A DNA stretch of 64,000 nt from Blastococcus sp. KM273128 (GCF_021698975.1 NZ_SSXA01000010.1:1-64000); one strand, 5' to 3'. Positions 1 through 8,241 are shown, counted from the stretch's first letter. Made by a program: numbers and translations. The notes: generated from the letters alone by a model not told the origin.

Positions 1-1
1 C

Positions 2-784
2 CTCCTCGAGGTGGCGGTCGCGGCGGCCCGGGAGGCCGCCGTCCTGGTGGCCCGGGGCCGCGACTCCGCCGGGGACCGGGTGAGCACCAAGTCCAGCCCG
101 GTCGACGTCGTCACGGCGGTGGACGCCGCCAGCGAGGAGCTGCTGGTGCGACGCCTGCTCGAGGCCCGCCCGGCGGACGGCGTGCTGGGGGAGGAGGGCG
201 CGGCGCGGGAGGGGACCAGCGGGGTCCGGTGGATCGTCGACCCGATCGACGGCACCGTGAACTTCCTCTACGACATCCCTGCCTACGCCGTCTCCGTGGC
301 CGCCGAGGTCGACGGCGTGGTCCGCGCCGGGGCGGTGCTCAACGTGGCGACGGGGGAGCTGTTCACCGCGACCTCGGGCGGGGGCGCGTGGCTGGCGGCT
401 CCGGGACGGCCGGTGCGCCGGCTCGCGGTCAGCGCGCCGCCGTCCCTGGAGCAGACGATGGTCGCGACCGGTTTCGGCTACCGGGTGGAGCAGCGACGGG
501 CGCAGGGAGCGGTCGTGGCGGAGCTCGTGACCCGGGTGCGCGACATCCGGCGGTTCGGCAGCGCGGCGCTGGACCTGTGCGCGCTGGCCGCCGGCCGGGT
601 CGACGCCTACTACGAGCTCGACCTCAACCCCTGGGACCACGCCGCCGGCGCGCTGGTGGCCGCCGAGGCCGGAGCGGTGGTGAGCGGGCTGGACGGCGCC
701 CCGGTGGGGGAGCCGATGGTGATCGCGGTGGCGCCCGCGGTCGCCGCGCCGTTCGCCGCGCTGGTGTCCGAGCTGCACCGCTGA
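2..784 (+). CDS. Inositol monophosphatase family protein (SuhB-like), 5' end outside window
   Basis: Mg-dependent phosphatase of the inositol monophosphatase fold, probably acting on inositol phosphate or a related sugar phosphate in the cytoplasm. The family motifs are in order: a GEEG metal-binding box near residue 58, DPIDGT about 20 residues later, and WDHAAG with an EAGA run near the C terminus. The frame is open to the first base and codes L-L-E before the GTG at 11, so the gene very likely starts upstream and that GTG is internal. It ends 12 bases before the convergent LytR_C gene. In M. tuberculosis the equivalent place is held by suhB (Rv2701c). The substrate cannot be read from sequence. 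Confidence 0.9.
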   Translation, partial: LLEVAVAAAREAAVLVARGRDSAGDRVSTKSSPVDVVTAVDAASEELLVRRLLEARPADGVLGEEGAAREGTSGVRWIVDPIDGTVNFLYDIPAYAVSVAAEVDGVVRAGAVLNVATGELFTATSGGGAWLAAPGRPVRRLAVSAPPSLEQTMVATGFGYRVEQRRAQGAVVAELVTRVRDIRRFGSAALDLCALAAGRVDAYYELDLNPWDHAAGALVAAEAGAVVSGLDGAPVGEPMVIAVAPAVAAPFAALVSELHR

Positions 785-795
785 GCGGTGCCTTC

Positions 796-1332
796 TCAGC
801 AGTCGCTGGGGGCGTCCTCCGGGGCGGTCAGCGCCGCCTCGACCTCCTCGGGGGGCGCGACACCGGGGAACTCCGGGCCGAGGACCAGGTCGACCACCGC
901 GGTGGCCCGGGTGTCGGGGTAGTAGCTGACGCCGGGTGCGTACACCCCCAGGAAGCGGGCGGCGTCCCGCCCGGGCGAGCCGTGGCGCACCTCGCCCGCG
1001 CCCTCGACCACCCGGGTGGTGGGGTCGTTGGCGACCTCGCTGATCGTGAAGCCGCGGCCGGCGAGCTCGTCGGCCACCGTCTGCGCGAGCCCGCCCTGGT
1101 CCGTGGCGTTGAACACCCGCACCGAGACCGCGGCCGGGTCCAGCGACGGCGGCGGCTCCTCGGCGGCGGCGCACTCCTCGGCCGCATCGGCGCGCCGCTC
1201 CTGGTCCTCGCGCAGCACCGTCCACCACACGGCGCCCGTGGCCAGGGCGAGGACGAGCAGGAAGATCAGCGGGGGGAGCGGACGACGTCCACTGCGCGGG
1301 CGCACCGGAGGCTGGACGGTGCGCTCGGTCAC
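796..1332 (-). CDS. LytR C-terminal-domain membrane-anchored protein (Cei-like)
   Basis: A 178-aa protein with a short basic N terminus, one hydrophobic segment at about residues 18-36 (PPLIFLLVLALATGAVWW) and a long extracytoplasmic part. The part from SVRVFNATDQGGLA onward matches the LytR_C (LytR/CpsA/Psr C-terminal) domain, usually found in cell-envelope proteins. The GTG start at 1332 has GAGGAG about 10 bases upstream, which separates it from a much longer open frame. The position next to the SuhB-like gene equals M. tuberculosis Rv2700 (cei), a secreted envelope-integrity protein. A cell-wall role is inferred from that and the domain. Confidence 0.82.
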   Translation of the reverse strand: MTERTVQPPVRPRSGRRPLPPLIFLLVLALATGAVWWTVLREDQERRADAAEECAAAEEPPPSLDPAAVSVRVFNATDQGGLAQTVADELAGRGFTISEVANDPTTRVVEGAGEVRHGSPGRDAARFLGVYAPGVSYYPDTRATAVVDLVLGPEFPGVAPPEEVEAALTAPEDAPSDC

Positions 1333-1448
1333 GGTGGTTCTCCTCGGCGAGGACCGGGCAGCGGGCGCGGACCGGCCGGGACGGACGGAGCGTCGCCGCG
1401 ACTGCTGCGGACGGCTGTCGGTTGCGAGCTTAGGGCCGGGCTGCGCGG

Positions 1449-2495
1449 CTAGATCGCACCGTCGTCCAGCGCGGCGCGTCCCCGCTCGACGCACGGGTCG
1501 ATCCGGTCGGCGTAGCCCGTCGTGTCCTTGCCCGCCATGGCGCCGGCGGCCGAGCGGGCGACGATGCCGGCGACGATGGCCGCGAACTTGAAGTACGCGA
1601 ACCCGACGTACCAGTTGAGGTCGGAGAGGTCGAGACCGCTGCGCTCGCCGTACCGGGCCGCGACCTCCGCGCGGGTGGGGAAGCCCTCCAGCGCCGTCAC
1701 CGTGCTCTGGCCGGCGACGCTGCGCTCCCCGGCCTGCGGCCAGTAGACGTGCAGCATGCCGAGGTCGGCCAGCGGGTCGCCGAGGGTCGACATCTCCCAG
1801 TCCAGCACCGCCCGCACGCGGCCGGGCACCTCCGGGTCGAGCAGGCAGTTGTCCAGCCGGAAGTCGCCGTGGACGATCCCGTGCCGCTGGGTCGTGGGCA
1901 CGGTCTCCGCGAGCCGGGCGGCGAGGGCGTCCAGCCCCGGGCGGTCGCGGTCGCGGGTCGCCTCCCACTGCTGGGTCCAGCGGCGGACCTGGCGGGCCAT
2001 GAAGCCCTCCGGGCGGCCGAAGTCGGCCAGGCCGACCGCGGCCGGGTCGACCGAGTGCAGGTCGGCCAGGACGTCGACCAGGCCCTCGCCGATGGCGCGC
2101 CGCTGGTCGGGCGCGTCGGCGTAGCCCTCGGGGATCCGGTCGATGACGTGCAGGCCGACGACCCGCTGCATCACGTAGAACGGCGCACCCAGCACGCCGG
2201 TGTCGGTGCACAGGTGCAGCGTCCGCGGCACGGGCACCGGCGTGGGACCCAGCGCGGAGATCACCTTGTGCTCGCGCGCCATGTCGTGCGCGGTGGCCAG
2301 CACGGCGCCCGTCGGCGGACGCCGCAGGATCACGGAGTCCCCGGCCGACCCACCCTCGGGCGTGACCACGTAGGTCAGGTTGGACATGCCGGCGGCGATC
2401 AGGTCGACGGTGACCGAGCGCCAGCGCTCGTCCCCCAACGCGGAGGCCAGATACGGCCCGACGACGGCTGGATCAGCACCTGAGGGAGTCGCCAC
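1449..2495 (-). CDS. Phosphotransferase family protein (APH/ACAD10-like)
   Basis: A 348-aa protein with the aminoglycoside phosphotransferase/choline kinase fold. The catalytic loop HGDFRLDN and the metal-binding LDWEMSTLGDP follow each other as in the family, with a glycine-rich N-lobe before them. Members of this subgroup are often annotated as acyl-CoA dehydrogenase-associated phosphotransferases rather than drug kinases, and nothing here points to antibiotic resistance. The GTG at 2495 is chosen because a -10-like TACCCT ends exactly six bases before it and no good upstream ribosome site exists. It is divergent from the DUF4193 gene. The natural substrate is unknown. Confidence 0.85.
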   Translation of the reverse strand: MATPSGADPAVVGPYLASALGDERWRSVTVDLIAAGMSNLTYVVTPEGGSAGDSVILRRPPTGAVLATAHDMAREHKVISALGPTPVPVPRTLHLCTDTGVLGAPFYVMQRVVGLHVIDRIPEGYADAPDQRRAIGEGLVDVLADLHSVDPAAVGLADFGRPEGFMARQVRRWTQQWEATRDRDRPGLDALAARLAETVPTTQRHGIVHGDFRLDNCLLDPEVPGRVRAVLDWEMSTLGDPLADLGMLHVYWPQAGERSVAGQSTVTALEGFPTRAEVAARYGERSGLDLSDLNWYVGFAYFKFAAIVAGIVARSAAGAMAGKDTTGYADRIDPCVERGRAALDDGAI

Positions 2496-2501
2496 CGGCG
2501 C

Positions 2502-2507
2502 AGGGTA
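2502..2507 (-). promoter_or_regulatory. -10 hexamer of a probable leaderless promoter (phosphotransferase)
   Basis: Read on the minus strand, TACCCT is followed by six bases and then the GTG start at 2495. The spacing puts the transcription start at or beside the start codon. No Shine-Dalgarno-like sequence is present. Confidence 0.5.
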
Positions 2508-2605
2508 ACCTCTGGCGCTCCGCGACCCGCCCGACCGTTCCTGGTCCCGATGTGTCACCTCCCCGGAGTCGGGCACAAATCGGGGCCGGACGGCGTTGGG
2601 GGGCT

Positions 2606-2633
2606 GCCGGCCCCTCCGCGAGGGGAGGCCGGC
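2606..2633. terminator. Imperfect GC-rich hairpin in the divergent intergenic region
   Basis: GCCGGCC and GGCCGGC arms with an inner C-rich/G-rich stretch fold into an imperfect stem around GCGA. It lies in the 286-base gap between two divergent genes, so it is not obviously a terminator of either. Nothing else was seen in that gap except the start region of each gene. Confidence 0.25.
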
Positions 2634-2781
2634 GCACGTGGACGGGCGCCCGACGCGGGCCGCCCCCACACCGACCCACCGGTCGCCCACCGGCGAACGG
2701 CCAGGACGACGGCGCGCACCCTGCGCCGCGTCAGACGAGCGGGCACGACGCCCGCGGAACCCCGGAGGAGGGGCACACCCC

Positions 2782-3081
2782 ATGGCCACCGACTACGACG
2801 CCCCGCGCCGCAACGAGACCGACGAGCTCGGCGAGGACTCGCTCGAGGAGCTCAAGGCGCGGCGGGCCGAGGCGCAGTCCTCGTCGGTCGACGTCGACGA
2901 GACGGACTTCAACGAGAACCTCGAGCTCCCCGGTGCCGACCTGTCCAACGAGGAGCTGACCGTCCGCGTGCTGCCCAAGCAGGAGGACGAGTTCACCTGC
3001 TCGCGCTGCTTCCTGGTGCAGCACCGCAGCCGGCTCGCCTCCACCCGCGGCGACCAGCTGTTCTGCCGCGACTGCGCCTGA
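2782..3081 (+). CDS. DUF4193 zinc-ribbon-like protein
   Basis: A 99-aa actinobacterial protein of the DUF4193 family. The N-terminal two thirds are acidic (DELGEDSLEEL and DETDFNENLELPGADL). The C terminus has two CxxC knuckles, CSRC and CRDC, that probably bind zinc. Family members are near-universal in Actinobacteria and have no established function that I know. The ATG is preceded by GGAGGAG at a normal distance. The M. tuberculosis counterpart at the same place is Rv2699c. Its stop codon runs directly into a dispersed hairpin repeat. Confidence 0.9.
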   Translation: MATDYDAPRRNETDELGEDSLEELKARRAEAQSSSVDVDETDFNENLELPGADLSNEELTVRVLPKQEDEFTCSRCFLVQHRSRLASTRGDQLFCRDCA

Positions 3082-3147
3082 AGGAGGACCCCCTCGCCCC
3101 CCGCCGCCCGCACGCCCGCGGCGGGGCCCCGCGAGGGGGCCGTTCCA
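3081..3147 (+). repeat. Dispersed hairpin repeat, copy A
   Basis: The element begins AAGGAGGACC at the DUF4193 stop codon and ends GGGGGCCGTTCCA. Its C-rich left arm and G-rich right arm can pair, around a core containing GCGGCGGGGCCCC. Three more copies lie at 4237-4302 (minus), 10457-10520 and 39978-40040. It may also act as terminator for the DUF4193 gene. Confidence 0.7.
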
Positions 3148-3173
3148 GCGCCGCACCGTGAAGGGGACGACGG

Positions 3174-4040
3174 ATGACCGAGGGCTCGCGCACCGGCGCA
3201 CCACGTGACGTGCCGCCGCCGCGCCCCGTCGCGCAGCAGGACCCGCCGGCGGCCGAGGAGAGCTCGCTCGCCCGCGCCGGACGAGCGGTCGCCGACGCCG
3301 TGGCCGGGCTGACCGGCGGCAGCGCCGGGCGGTCGACCGGCGCGGGCCTGCGCGACGTCGTCGGTGCCGTCGCCGGGGCGGTCGCGAACGCGTTCGGCGG
3401 TGACGACCGGCCCGCGCCGAAGCCGTCCGGCCCGCAGGCGGCCGGCGGCGACGGCCGGGCACCCGGCGCGCTGCTCGGCGACCTCCTCGCGGCGGCGGCG
3501 CCGCGGCTGCCGATCCGCGACCGGGAGCGGCTGCGCGCCGCCCACCCCGGGGCGTCCGACGACGAGATCGCCGAGGCGCTCGTCCAGCGCGCGGCGCGCG
3601 TGACCTCCGGGATCGGTGCGGCCACCGGCGGGCTCTCGGCCGCGCACTGGTTCGCCCCGCCGTCACTGCTGGCGGTCCCGCTGGAGCTGGGGGCCGAGAC
3701 GGTCCTGGTGGCCGCCGTGGAGGTGGTCCTCATCGGCGAGCTGCACGAGCTGCACGGCCGCCGGGCCCCGGGGGACGCCGCCGCGCGCGCCCAGGCCTAC
3801 CTCGCGGCGTGGTCGGAGCAGCGTGCGGTGCGGGACGGCGGCGTCGCCGGACTGGGTGCGGTGCTGGGCGCCGCCGGCGTACGCGCTCTCCGCCGGCGGG
3901 TGACCCGCCGGCTGGCCGGGGCGCTGCCCGCGGCCGCGCCGTTCCTCGTCGGCGCGGCCCTGTCCGGCCGCGGCAACCGCCGGGCGACCGAGAGCCTGGC
4001 GCGCCGGATCCGCGACGACCTGCAGGACCCGCCAGCCTGA
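3174..4040 (+). CDS. Conserved-type hypothetical protein, possibly membrane-associated
   Basis: A 288-aa protein I do not recognise. Residues 1-110 are rich in Ala, Pro and Gly, with amphipathic helices ([27 protein letters not shown]). Residues 140-200 hold hydrophobic stretches such as [20 protein letters not shown]. The C terminus is basic with repeated arginines ([27 protein letters not shown]). The ATG has AAGGGGAC upstream. It occupies the place where M. tuberculosis has the unrelated DUF3093 protein Rv2698, so it looks like a lineage-specific replacement. A peripheral membrane or DNA-binding role are both guesses. Confidence 0.7.
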   Translation: MTEGSRTGAPRDVPPPRPVAQQDPPAAEESSLARAGRAVADAVAGLTGGSAGRSTGAGLRDVVGAVAGAVANAFGGDDRPAPKPSGPQAAGGDGRAPGALLGDLLAAAAPRLPIRDRERLRAAHPGASDDEIAEALVQRAARVTSGIGAATGGLSAAHWFAPPSLLAVPLELGAETVLVAAVEVVLIGELHELHGRRAPGDAAARAQAYLAAWSEQRAVRDGGVAGLGAVLGAAGVRALRRRVTRRLAGALPAAAPFLVGAALSGRGNRRATESLARRIRDDLQDPPA

Positions 4041-4057
4041 CCCCGGTGACGGGCTCG

Positions 4058-4236
4058 AACGGCCTCCCTGCAGGGACCCGCCGCGAGCCTGGCGACGGCA
4101 TGGAACGGCCTCCCTGCAGGGACCCGCCGCGAGCCTGGCGACGGTATGGAACGGCCTCCCTGCAGGGACCCGCCGCGAGCCTGGCGACGGTATGGAACGG
4201 CCCCGTCCCGGGCCCCGCCCTGAGCCCGGTGACGGA
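4058..4236 (+). repeat. 46-bp tandem repeat array, about four units, derived from the dispersed repeat
   Basis: Units start with AACGGCCTCCCTGCAGGG at 4058, 4104 and 4150. A diverged fourth begins AACGGCCCCGTCCC at 4196. The spacing is 46, 46 and 46 bases, then 44 to the full element at 4240. Each unit carries only one half of the dispersed hairpin element. The array fills the gap between the hypothetical gene and dut. Confidence 0.85.
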
Positions 4237-4302
4237 TGGAACGGCCTCCCTGCAGGGACCCGCCGCGAGCGTGCGAGCGGTGGGGGGCAGGGAGGTCCTT
4301 AT
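4237..4302 (-). repeat. Dispersed hairpin repeat, copy B, abutting the dut promoter
   Basis: In plus orientation it runs from TGGAACGGCC to GGGAGGTCCTTAT. GGCCTCCCTGC pairs with GCAGGGAGGTCC around a core containing CGAGCGTGCGAGCG. On the minus strand it matches copy D (39978-40040) almost base for base. Its end overlaps the proposed -10 of dut. Confidence 0.8.
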
Positions 4303-4307
4303 AGGGT
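4302..4307 (+). promoter_or_regulatory. -10 hexamer of a probable leaderless dut promoter
   Basis: TAGGGT ends seven bases before the dut GTG at 4315. The nearest purine-rich stretch, GGAGG at 4291-4295, is about 19 bases from the start and belongs to the repeat, so leaderless translation is the better reading. Confidence 0.45.
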
Positions 4308-4314
4308 CGCCGAC

Positions 4315-4821
4315 GTGCCCGAGACCTCCACCGGGCCGGACGTGCCCGTCCGGCTCACCGCCCCCGACGGCGCCGTCCCGCGGTACGCCCTGGCCGGTGA
4401 CGCGGGCGCCGACCTGAGCGCTGCGGAGGACGTCGAGCTGGCCCCGTTCGAGCGGCGGCTGGTGGGTACCGGTGTCGCGGTGGCGATCCCCGAGGGTTAC
4501 GCCGGTTTCGTGCACCCGCGCTCGGGGCTGGCGCACCGGCTCGGCCTGAGCATGGTGAACGCCCCCGGCACCATCGACGCGGGCTACCGCGGGGAGATCA
4601 TGGTCAACCTCATCAACCTGGACCCGGTGACGCCGCTGCGGCTCTCCCGCGGCGACCGCATCGCGCAGCTGGTGGTGCAGCCGGTGGCCCGCGCGCGGTT
4701 CGTGCCGGTGCGCGAGCTCCCGGCCAGCGCCCGCGGCGAGGGCGGGCACGGCTCCACCGGCGGGCACGGGGGCGCGTCGCCCGGGTCCTCCGACGCACGA
4801 GCACTCGAGGGGCAGGGCTGA
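4315..4821 (+). CDS. dut: Deoxyuridine 5'-triphosphate nucleotidohydrolase (dUTPase)
   Basis: Hydrolyses dUTP to dUMP and pyrophosphate, which keeps uracil out of DNA and feeds thymidylate synthesis. The 168-aa protein shows the trimeric dUTPase motifs in order: DAGADLSA (I), HPRSGLAHR (II), [14 protein letters not shown] (III), [12 protein letters not shown] (IV) and the glycine-rich C-terminal [12 protein letters not shown] (V) that closes over the active site. The GTG start is set by the leaderless-type -10 seven bases upstream and by the usual N-terminal length. It is followed one base later by DUF3710, as in M. tuberculosis (Rv2697c-Rv2696c). The 25 residues after motif V are a low-complexity extension. 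Confidence 0.96.
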   Translation: MPETSTGPDVPVRLTAPDGAVPRYALAGDAGADLSAAEDVELAPFERRLVGTGVAVAIPEGYAGFVHPRSGLAHRLGLSMVNAPGTIDAGYRGEIMVNLINLDPVTPLRLSRGDRIAQLVVQPVARARFVPVRELPASARGEGGHGSTGGHGGASPGSSDARALEGQG

Positions 4822-4822
4822 C

Positions 4823-5554
4823 ATGCCGTTCGGACGGCGGCGCAACCGCATCGACCGCAGCCTGCGCGAGCGGGGCGTGCCCCCGGAGCCGCAGACCCGC
4901 ATCCGGGAGGTCGAGGAGACCACCGGGCCCTGGGACGAGGCCGACGCCCCCCAGGACGGGCTGGCGCGCATCGACCTGGGCGCCATCCGGCTGCCCGCGC
5001 TCCCCGGGATGGACCTGCGGGTGGAGCTCAACCAGCAGCAGAAGGTGGTCGGCGCGACGCTGCGCCACGGCGGCTCGCTGCTGCAGGTCGCGGCCTTCGC
5101 GGCGCCCCGGGCCGCCGGCATCTGGGACGACGTCCGCGCCGAGCTGGCGCGCAGCGCCTCCGGGCAGGGCGCGTCGCTCACGGAGGTGGAGGGGCCCTTC
5201 GGCCTCGAGCTGACCGGCACCGTCGTCGCGACCGCGCCGCCGCAGCCCGGGCAGCCGGCCCCGCGGGCGACGCGGCGGCCGGCCCGCTTCCTCGGTGTCG
5301 ACGGGCCGCGCTGGTTCCTGCGCGGCCTGCTGAGCGGCTCGGCCGCCGCGGACGGGGAGGCGGAGGCGCGGGCGCTGGAGGCGGCGTTCCGCGGCATCGT
5401 CGTCGTCCGGGGCTCCGAGCCCATGCCGGTGCGCGAGCCGCTGCCGCTGACCTTGCCCCCGCAGGCCGCGGCGCAGCTGGCCGCCCAGCAGCCGCCTCCG
5501 GGCGCGGGCCCGGGCCAGCCGCCGGCCGGTGGCCCGGCCGGTCCGCCCGCCTGA
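4823..5554 (+). CDS. DUF3710 domain-containing protein
   Basis: A 243-aa member of the actinobacterial DUF3710 family. The core is recognisable from ARIDLGAIRLPALPGM through LQVAAFAAP, GIWDDVRAEL, FLGVDGPRWFLRG and FRGIVVVRGSEPMPVREPLPL. The N terminus is basic (MPFGRRRNRIDRSL) and the last 35 residues are Gln/Pro/Gly-rich. The ATG begins one base after the dut stop, so the two are co-transcribed and probably coupled. The function is unknown. The constant pairing with dut and an OB-fold protein is the only clue. Confidence 0.9.
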   Translation: MPFGRRRNRIDRSLRERGVPPEPQTRIREVEETTGPWDEADAPQDGLARIDLGAIRLPALPGMDLRVELNQQQKVVGATLRHGGSLLQVAAFAAPRAAGIWDDVRAELARSASGQGASLTEVEGPFGLELTGTVVATAPPQPGQPAPRATRRPARFLGVDGPRWFLRGLLSGSAAADGEAEARALEAAFRGIVVVRGSEPMPVREPLPLTLPPQAAAQLAAQQPPPGAGPGQPPAGGPAGPPA

Positions 5555-5606
5555 CGACGCGACGCAGGGAACACCCGTGCGCGCCCCCGTGTGCAACCCC
5601 ACGAAC

Positions 5607-5612
5607 TACGCT
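5607..5612 (+). promoter_or_regulatory. -10 hexamer of a probable leaderless promoter (OB-fold gene)
   Basis: TACGCT, six bases, then GTG at 5619. The upstream open frame has no ribosome site near this start. Confidence 0.55.
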
Positions 5613-5618
5613 GGTCCC

Positions 5619-5996
5619 GTGACGGAGACCCGATCGGCGGGCTGGTGGTCGCGCACGTTGCAGCGACTCACCGCCGACGACCAGACCATCGACGCCCAGG
5701 AGCTCCGTGAGGGCTCGGCCAACGCCGGCTGCGAAGCGGTCAGCGCCTGCCGCAAGGGCGAGGTCGTCACCGTCACCGGCCGGCTGAAGTCCGTCGTCTA
5801 CACCCCGCGCGAGACGGTGCCCACGCTCGAGGCCGAGCTGTTCGACGGGTCGGGGTCGGTGACCCTGGTCTGGCTGGGGCGCCGGCGCATCGCGGGCATC
5901 GAACCCGGCCGCTCGCTGACCGCGCGCGGCCGGTTCGCCGCCTTCGACGGGCGGCAGGTCATCTACAACCCCTGGTACGAGCTGAGCGCCGGCTGA
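5619..5996 (+). CDS. OB-fold nucleic-acid-binding domain protein
   Basis: A 125-aa protein whose second half (GEVVTVTGRLKSVVYTP through LTARGRFAAFDGRQVIYNPWYEL) reads as a five-strand OB fold of the tRNA-anticodon/single-strand-binding type. The first half is a short helical region with a cysteine pair (NAGCEAVSACRKG). M. tuberculosis Rv2694c lies at the same place. Nucleic-acid binding is inferred from the fold only. The GTG start is supported by a TACGCT -10 six bases upstream, so it can be transcribed independently of dut-DUF3710. Confidence 0.85.
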   Translation: MTETRSAGWWSRTLQRLTADDQTIDAQELREGSANAGCEAVSACRKGEVVTVTGRLKSVVYTPRETVPTLEAELFDGSGSVTLVWLGRRRIAGIEPGRSLTARGRFAAFDGRQVIYNPWYELSAG

Positions 5997-6057
5997 CCGC
6001 CGCGGGGTGGCGGTCAGCCGCCACGCGCACGACCGCGAGCGAACGAGGGGGACGAGG

Positions 6058-6843
6058 GTGACCGCAGCCGGCCGGCCGGACGACGGCGACGGCGGGTCCG
6101 ACGCCGGGGCGACCTCGCTGTTCGACCGCGACCAGCTGATGGCGCAGCTCGGCGGCTGGCGCGGCATGGTCGACGCGACGCTCCCGACCGTCGCGTTCAT
6201 CGTGGCCAACGGCCTCGGTGGGCTGCGCACCGGAATCTGGGCGGCGGTGGCCGCGGCGGTCGTGGTCTTCGGCCTGCGGCTGGCCCGGCGGCAGAGCGTC
6301 CAGCAGGCGGTCAGCGGGCTGATCGGCGTCGGCATCGCGGTGGCGATCGCCGCCAACACCGGCGAGGCCCGCGACTTCTTCGTGCTCGGGATCGTGCGCA
6401 GCCTCGTGGTCGGGGTGGTCCTCCTCGGCTCCATCCCGTTCCGCTGGCCCCTCGTCGGCGTCGTCGCGGAATTCCTCGCCCCGAGCCACCTGGGGTCGAT
6501 GGCCGCGCACTCCCTGCCGTGGAACCGCCGGGCGGCGCGGGGGAGCACCGAGCCGGTGGCGAGCGCGCCGGTGACGCCCGACCCGACCGCCGCACCGCAG
6601 CTGCACTGGCGTCGCGAACCGCGGCTGCTGCGCGCCTACTCGTGGCTGACCGCGCTGTGGGCCGCCTCGTTCCTCCTGCGCGCCGGTGTGCAGTGGGTGC
6701 TCTACCGCGCCGACGAGGTGGAGCTGCTGGGCACCGCCTCGGTCGTGCTGGGCCTGCCGCTCACCGCCGTCGTGCTGGTGATCACGCTGTGGGTGGTCGC
6801 CCGCCTGCACCGGCACCGCGCCCCGGGCCCGCCCGAGGCCTGA
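6058..6843 (+). CDS. DUF3159 integral membrane protein
   Basis: A 261-aa membrane protein of the DUF3159 family. After an acidic N terminus come segments FIVANGLGGLRTGIWAAVAAAVVVF, QAVSGLIGVGIAVAIAA, a basic cytoplasmic loop with a Pro-rich insertion around residues 160-180, then YSWLTALWAASFLLRAGVQW and LPLTAVVLVITLWVVARL. The GTG at 6058 has GAGGGG at the right distance. A start 51 bases upstream would lack this. It follows the OB-fold gene and converges on ceoC, as Rv2693c does in M. tuberculosis. The function is unknown. Confidence 0.87.
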   Translation: MTAAGRPDDGDGGSDAGATSLFDRDQLMAQLGGWRGMVDATLPTVAFIVANGLGGLRTGIWAAVAAAVVVFGLRLARRQSVQQAVSGLIGVGIAVAIAANTGEARDFFVLGIVRSLVVGVVLLGSIPFRWPLVGVVAEFLAPSHLGSMAAHSLPWNRRAARGSTEPVASAPVTPDPTAAPQLHWRREPRLLRAYSWLTALWAASFLLRAGVQWVLYRADEVELLGTASVVLGLPLTAVVLVITLWVVARLHRHRAPGPPEA

Positions 6844-6892
6844 GAGGACGCCGTCCTCCGCACCCTCGGGCGGAGAACCCGGACGGGACCGC

Positions 6893-7573
6893 TCAGCGGC
6901 CGGCGCCGCCCGGGCCCTCCGGCGCGAACACGTACTGCAGCTCTTCCTCGGTGTCGCCGTGCGACACGAACAGCAGCTCGTCCCCGGACTCCAGCGGCTC
7001 GTCGGGCGACGGCGTGATCACCCGGTCCCCGCGGAGGATCGTGGTGAGCACCGTCTCGCGGGGCAGCGGCACCTCGCGCAGCGCGCGGCCGACCCACGGG
7101 GTGTCGTCGCCCAGCGTGATCTCCACCAGGTTGGCCGCGCCCTTGCGGAAGCTCATGAGCCGGACGACGTCGCCGACGGTCACCGCCTCCTCGACCAGGG
7201 CGGCGAGCACCCGGGGGGTGGAGACGGCGACGTCGACCCCCCACGCCTCGGTGTAGAGCCACTCGTTGCGCGGGTCCTTGACCCGGGCGACCACGCGGTT
7301 GACCGCGAACTCGGTCTTGGCCAGCAGCGACACGACCAGGTTGGCCTTGTCGTCACCGGTCGCGGCGACGACGACGTCGCAGGTGGCCAGCTGCGCCTCC
7401 TCCAGGGAGGAGACCTCGCACGCGTCGGCCTGCACCCACTCCGCGCCCGGCACCGAGCGGGTGCGGACCTTGCGGGCGTCCTTCTCGATGAGCATGACGG
7501 TGTGGCCGTTCTCCAGCAGCTCCCCGGCGATGGAGCGGCCGACCGCACCTGCTCCCACGATCGCGACGCGCAT
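6893..7573 (-). CDS. ceoC: TrkA-type RCK potassium-transport regulator, second copy
   Basis: A 226-aa cytoplasmic nucleotide-binding regulator of potassium transport. Residues 1-130 form an RCK_N Rossmann domain with the NAD-binding GAGAVGRSIA loop and acidic IEKD at the second strand end. The rest is a TrkA_C domain (EITLGDDTPWVGRAL to GDELLFVSHG). Its ATG overlaps the stop of the upstream RCK gene by one base, so the two are made together. Such proteins sense NAD(H), ATP or c-di-AMP in other systems. The ligand here is not readable. No TrkH/KtrB membrane subunit is adjacent, but a KimA-like permease is. Confidence 0.9.
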   Translation of the reverse strand: MRVAIVGAGAVGRSIAGELLENGHTVMLIEKDARKVRTRSVPGAEWVQADACEVSSLEEAQLATCDVVVAATGDDKANLVVSLLAKTEFAVNRVVARVKDPRNEWLYTEAWGVDVAVSTPRVLAALVEEAVTVGDVVRLMSFRKGAANLVEITLGDDTPWVGRALREVPLPRETVLTTILRGDRVITPSPDEPLESGDELLFVSHGDTEEELQYVFAPEGPGGAGR

Positions 7574-8241
7574 CAGTGGCCACCCTCCTGGGGGCCGCGC
7601 TCGACGACCTCGTGCACCCGCGCCGTCAGCTCGTCGGTGACGGCGACGACCAGCTGGTCGCCGTCCTGCAGCACCGTGGCCTGCGTCGGCAGCTGGGCCT
7701 CGCCGAACCGGGTCAGCCAGGCCACCCGGGCGCCGGTCGCCGTCTCGAGGGCGGCGAGTTTGCGGCCCACCCACGCGTCGCTGACCGTGACGCGCACCAG
7801 CGACACCTTCCCGGTGGGTTCTCGCCACAGCTCGCTGACCTTGACCGACAGCAGGTCGCGCAGCAGCCGGTTCACCGTCCACGGCACGGTGGCCACGCTC
7901 GGGATGCCCATGCGCTCGTAGACCTCGGCCCGCTTGGAGTCGTAGATCCGTGCGACGACGTGCTGGACGCCGAACGTCTCGCGCGCCACCCGCGCCGAGA
8001 TGATGTTGGAGTTGTCGCCGCTGCTCACCGCGGCGAAGGCGCCCGCGGAGTCGATGCCGGCGTCCAGCAGCACCTGCCGGTCGAAGCCCAGGCCCTTGAC
8101 CTGGCGCCCGGCGAAGTCCGGCCCCAGCCGGCGGAACGCCTCGGGGTCCTGGTCGATCACGGCCACGCTGTGCCCGATCTGCTCCAGGCGCCGGGCGATG
8201 GCCGAGCCCACACGGCCGCAGCCCATCACGACCACGTGCAC
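7573..8241 (-). CDS. ceoB: TrkA-type RCK potassium-transport regulator, first copy
   Basis: A 222-aa paralogue of the neighbouring RCK protein. The Rossmann GCGRVGSAIARRL loop with VIDQD follows the N-terminal MHVVVMG strand. The TrkA_C part runs from SLVRVTVSDAWVGRKLAAL to DQLVVAVTDEL. The GTG start at 8241 is the only one that keeps the first beta strand. It is divergent from the permease at 8413, with about 170 bases between them. The order permease / ceoB / ceoC matches M. tuberculosis Rv2690c-Rv2692, which supports one potassium-uptake unit. Confidence 0.9.
   Translation of the reverse strand: MHVVVMGCGRVGSAIARRLEQIGHSVAVIDQDPEAFRRLGPDFAGRQVKGLGFDRQVLLDAGIDSAGAFAAVSSGDNSNIISARVARETFGVQHVVARIYDSKRAEVYERMGIPSVATVPWTVNRLLRDLLSVKVSELWREPTGKVSLVRVTVSDAWVGRKLAALETATGARVAWLTRFGEAQLPTQATVLQDGDQLVVAVTDELTARVHEVVERGPQEGGH

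Noticed and set aside
4058-4302. Possible CRISPR array from regularly spaced repeats
   Set aside because: The 46-bp units are contiguous with no variable spacers, contain part of a dispersed hairpin element, and no cas gene is nearby.
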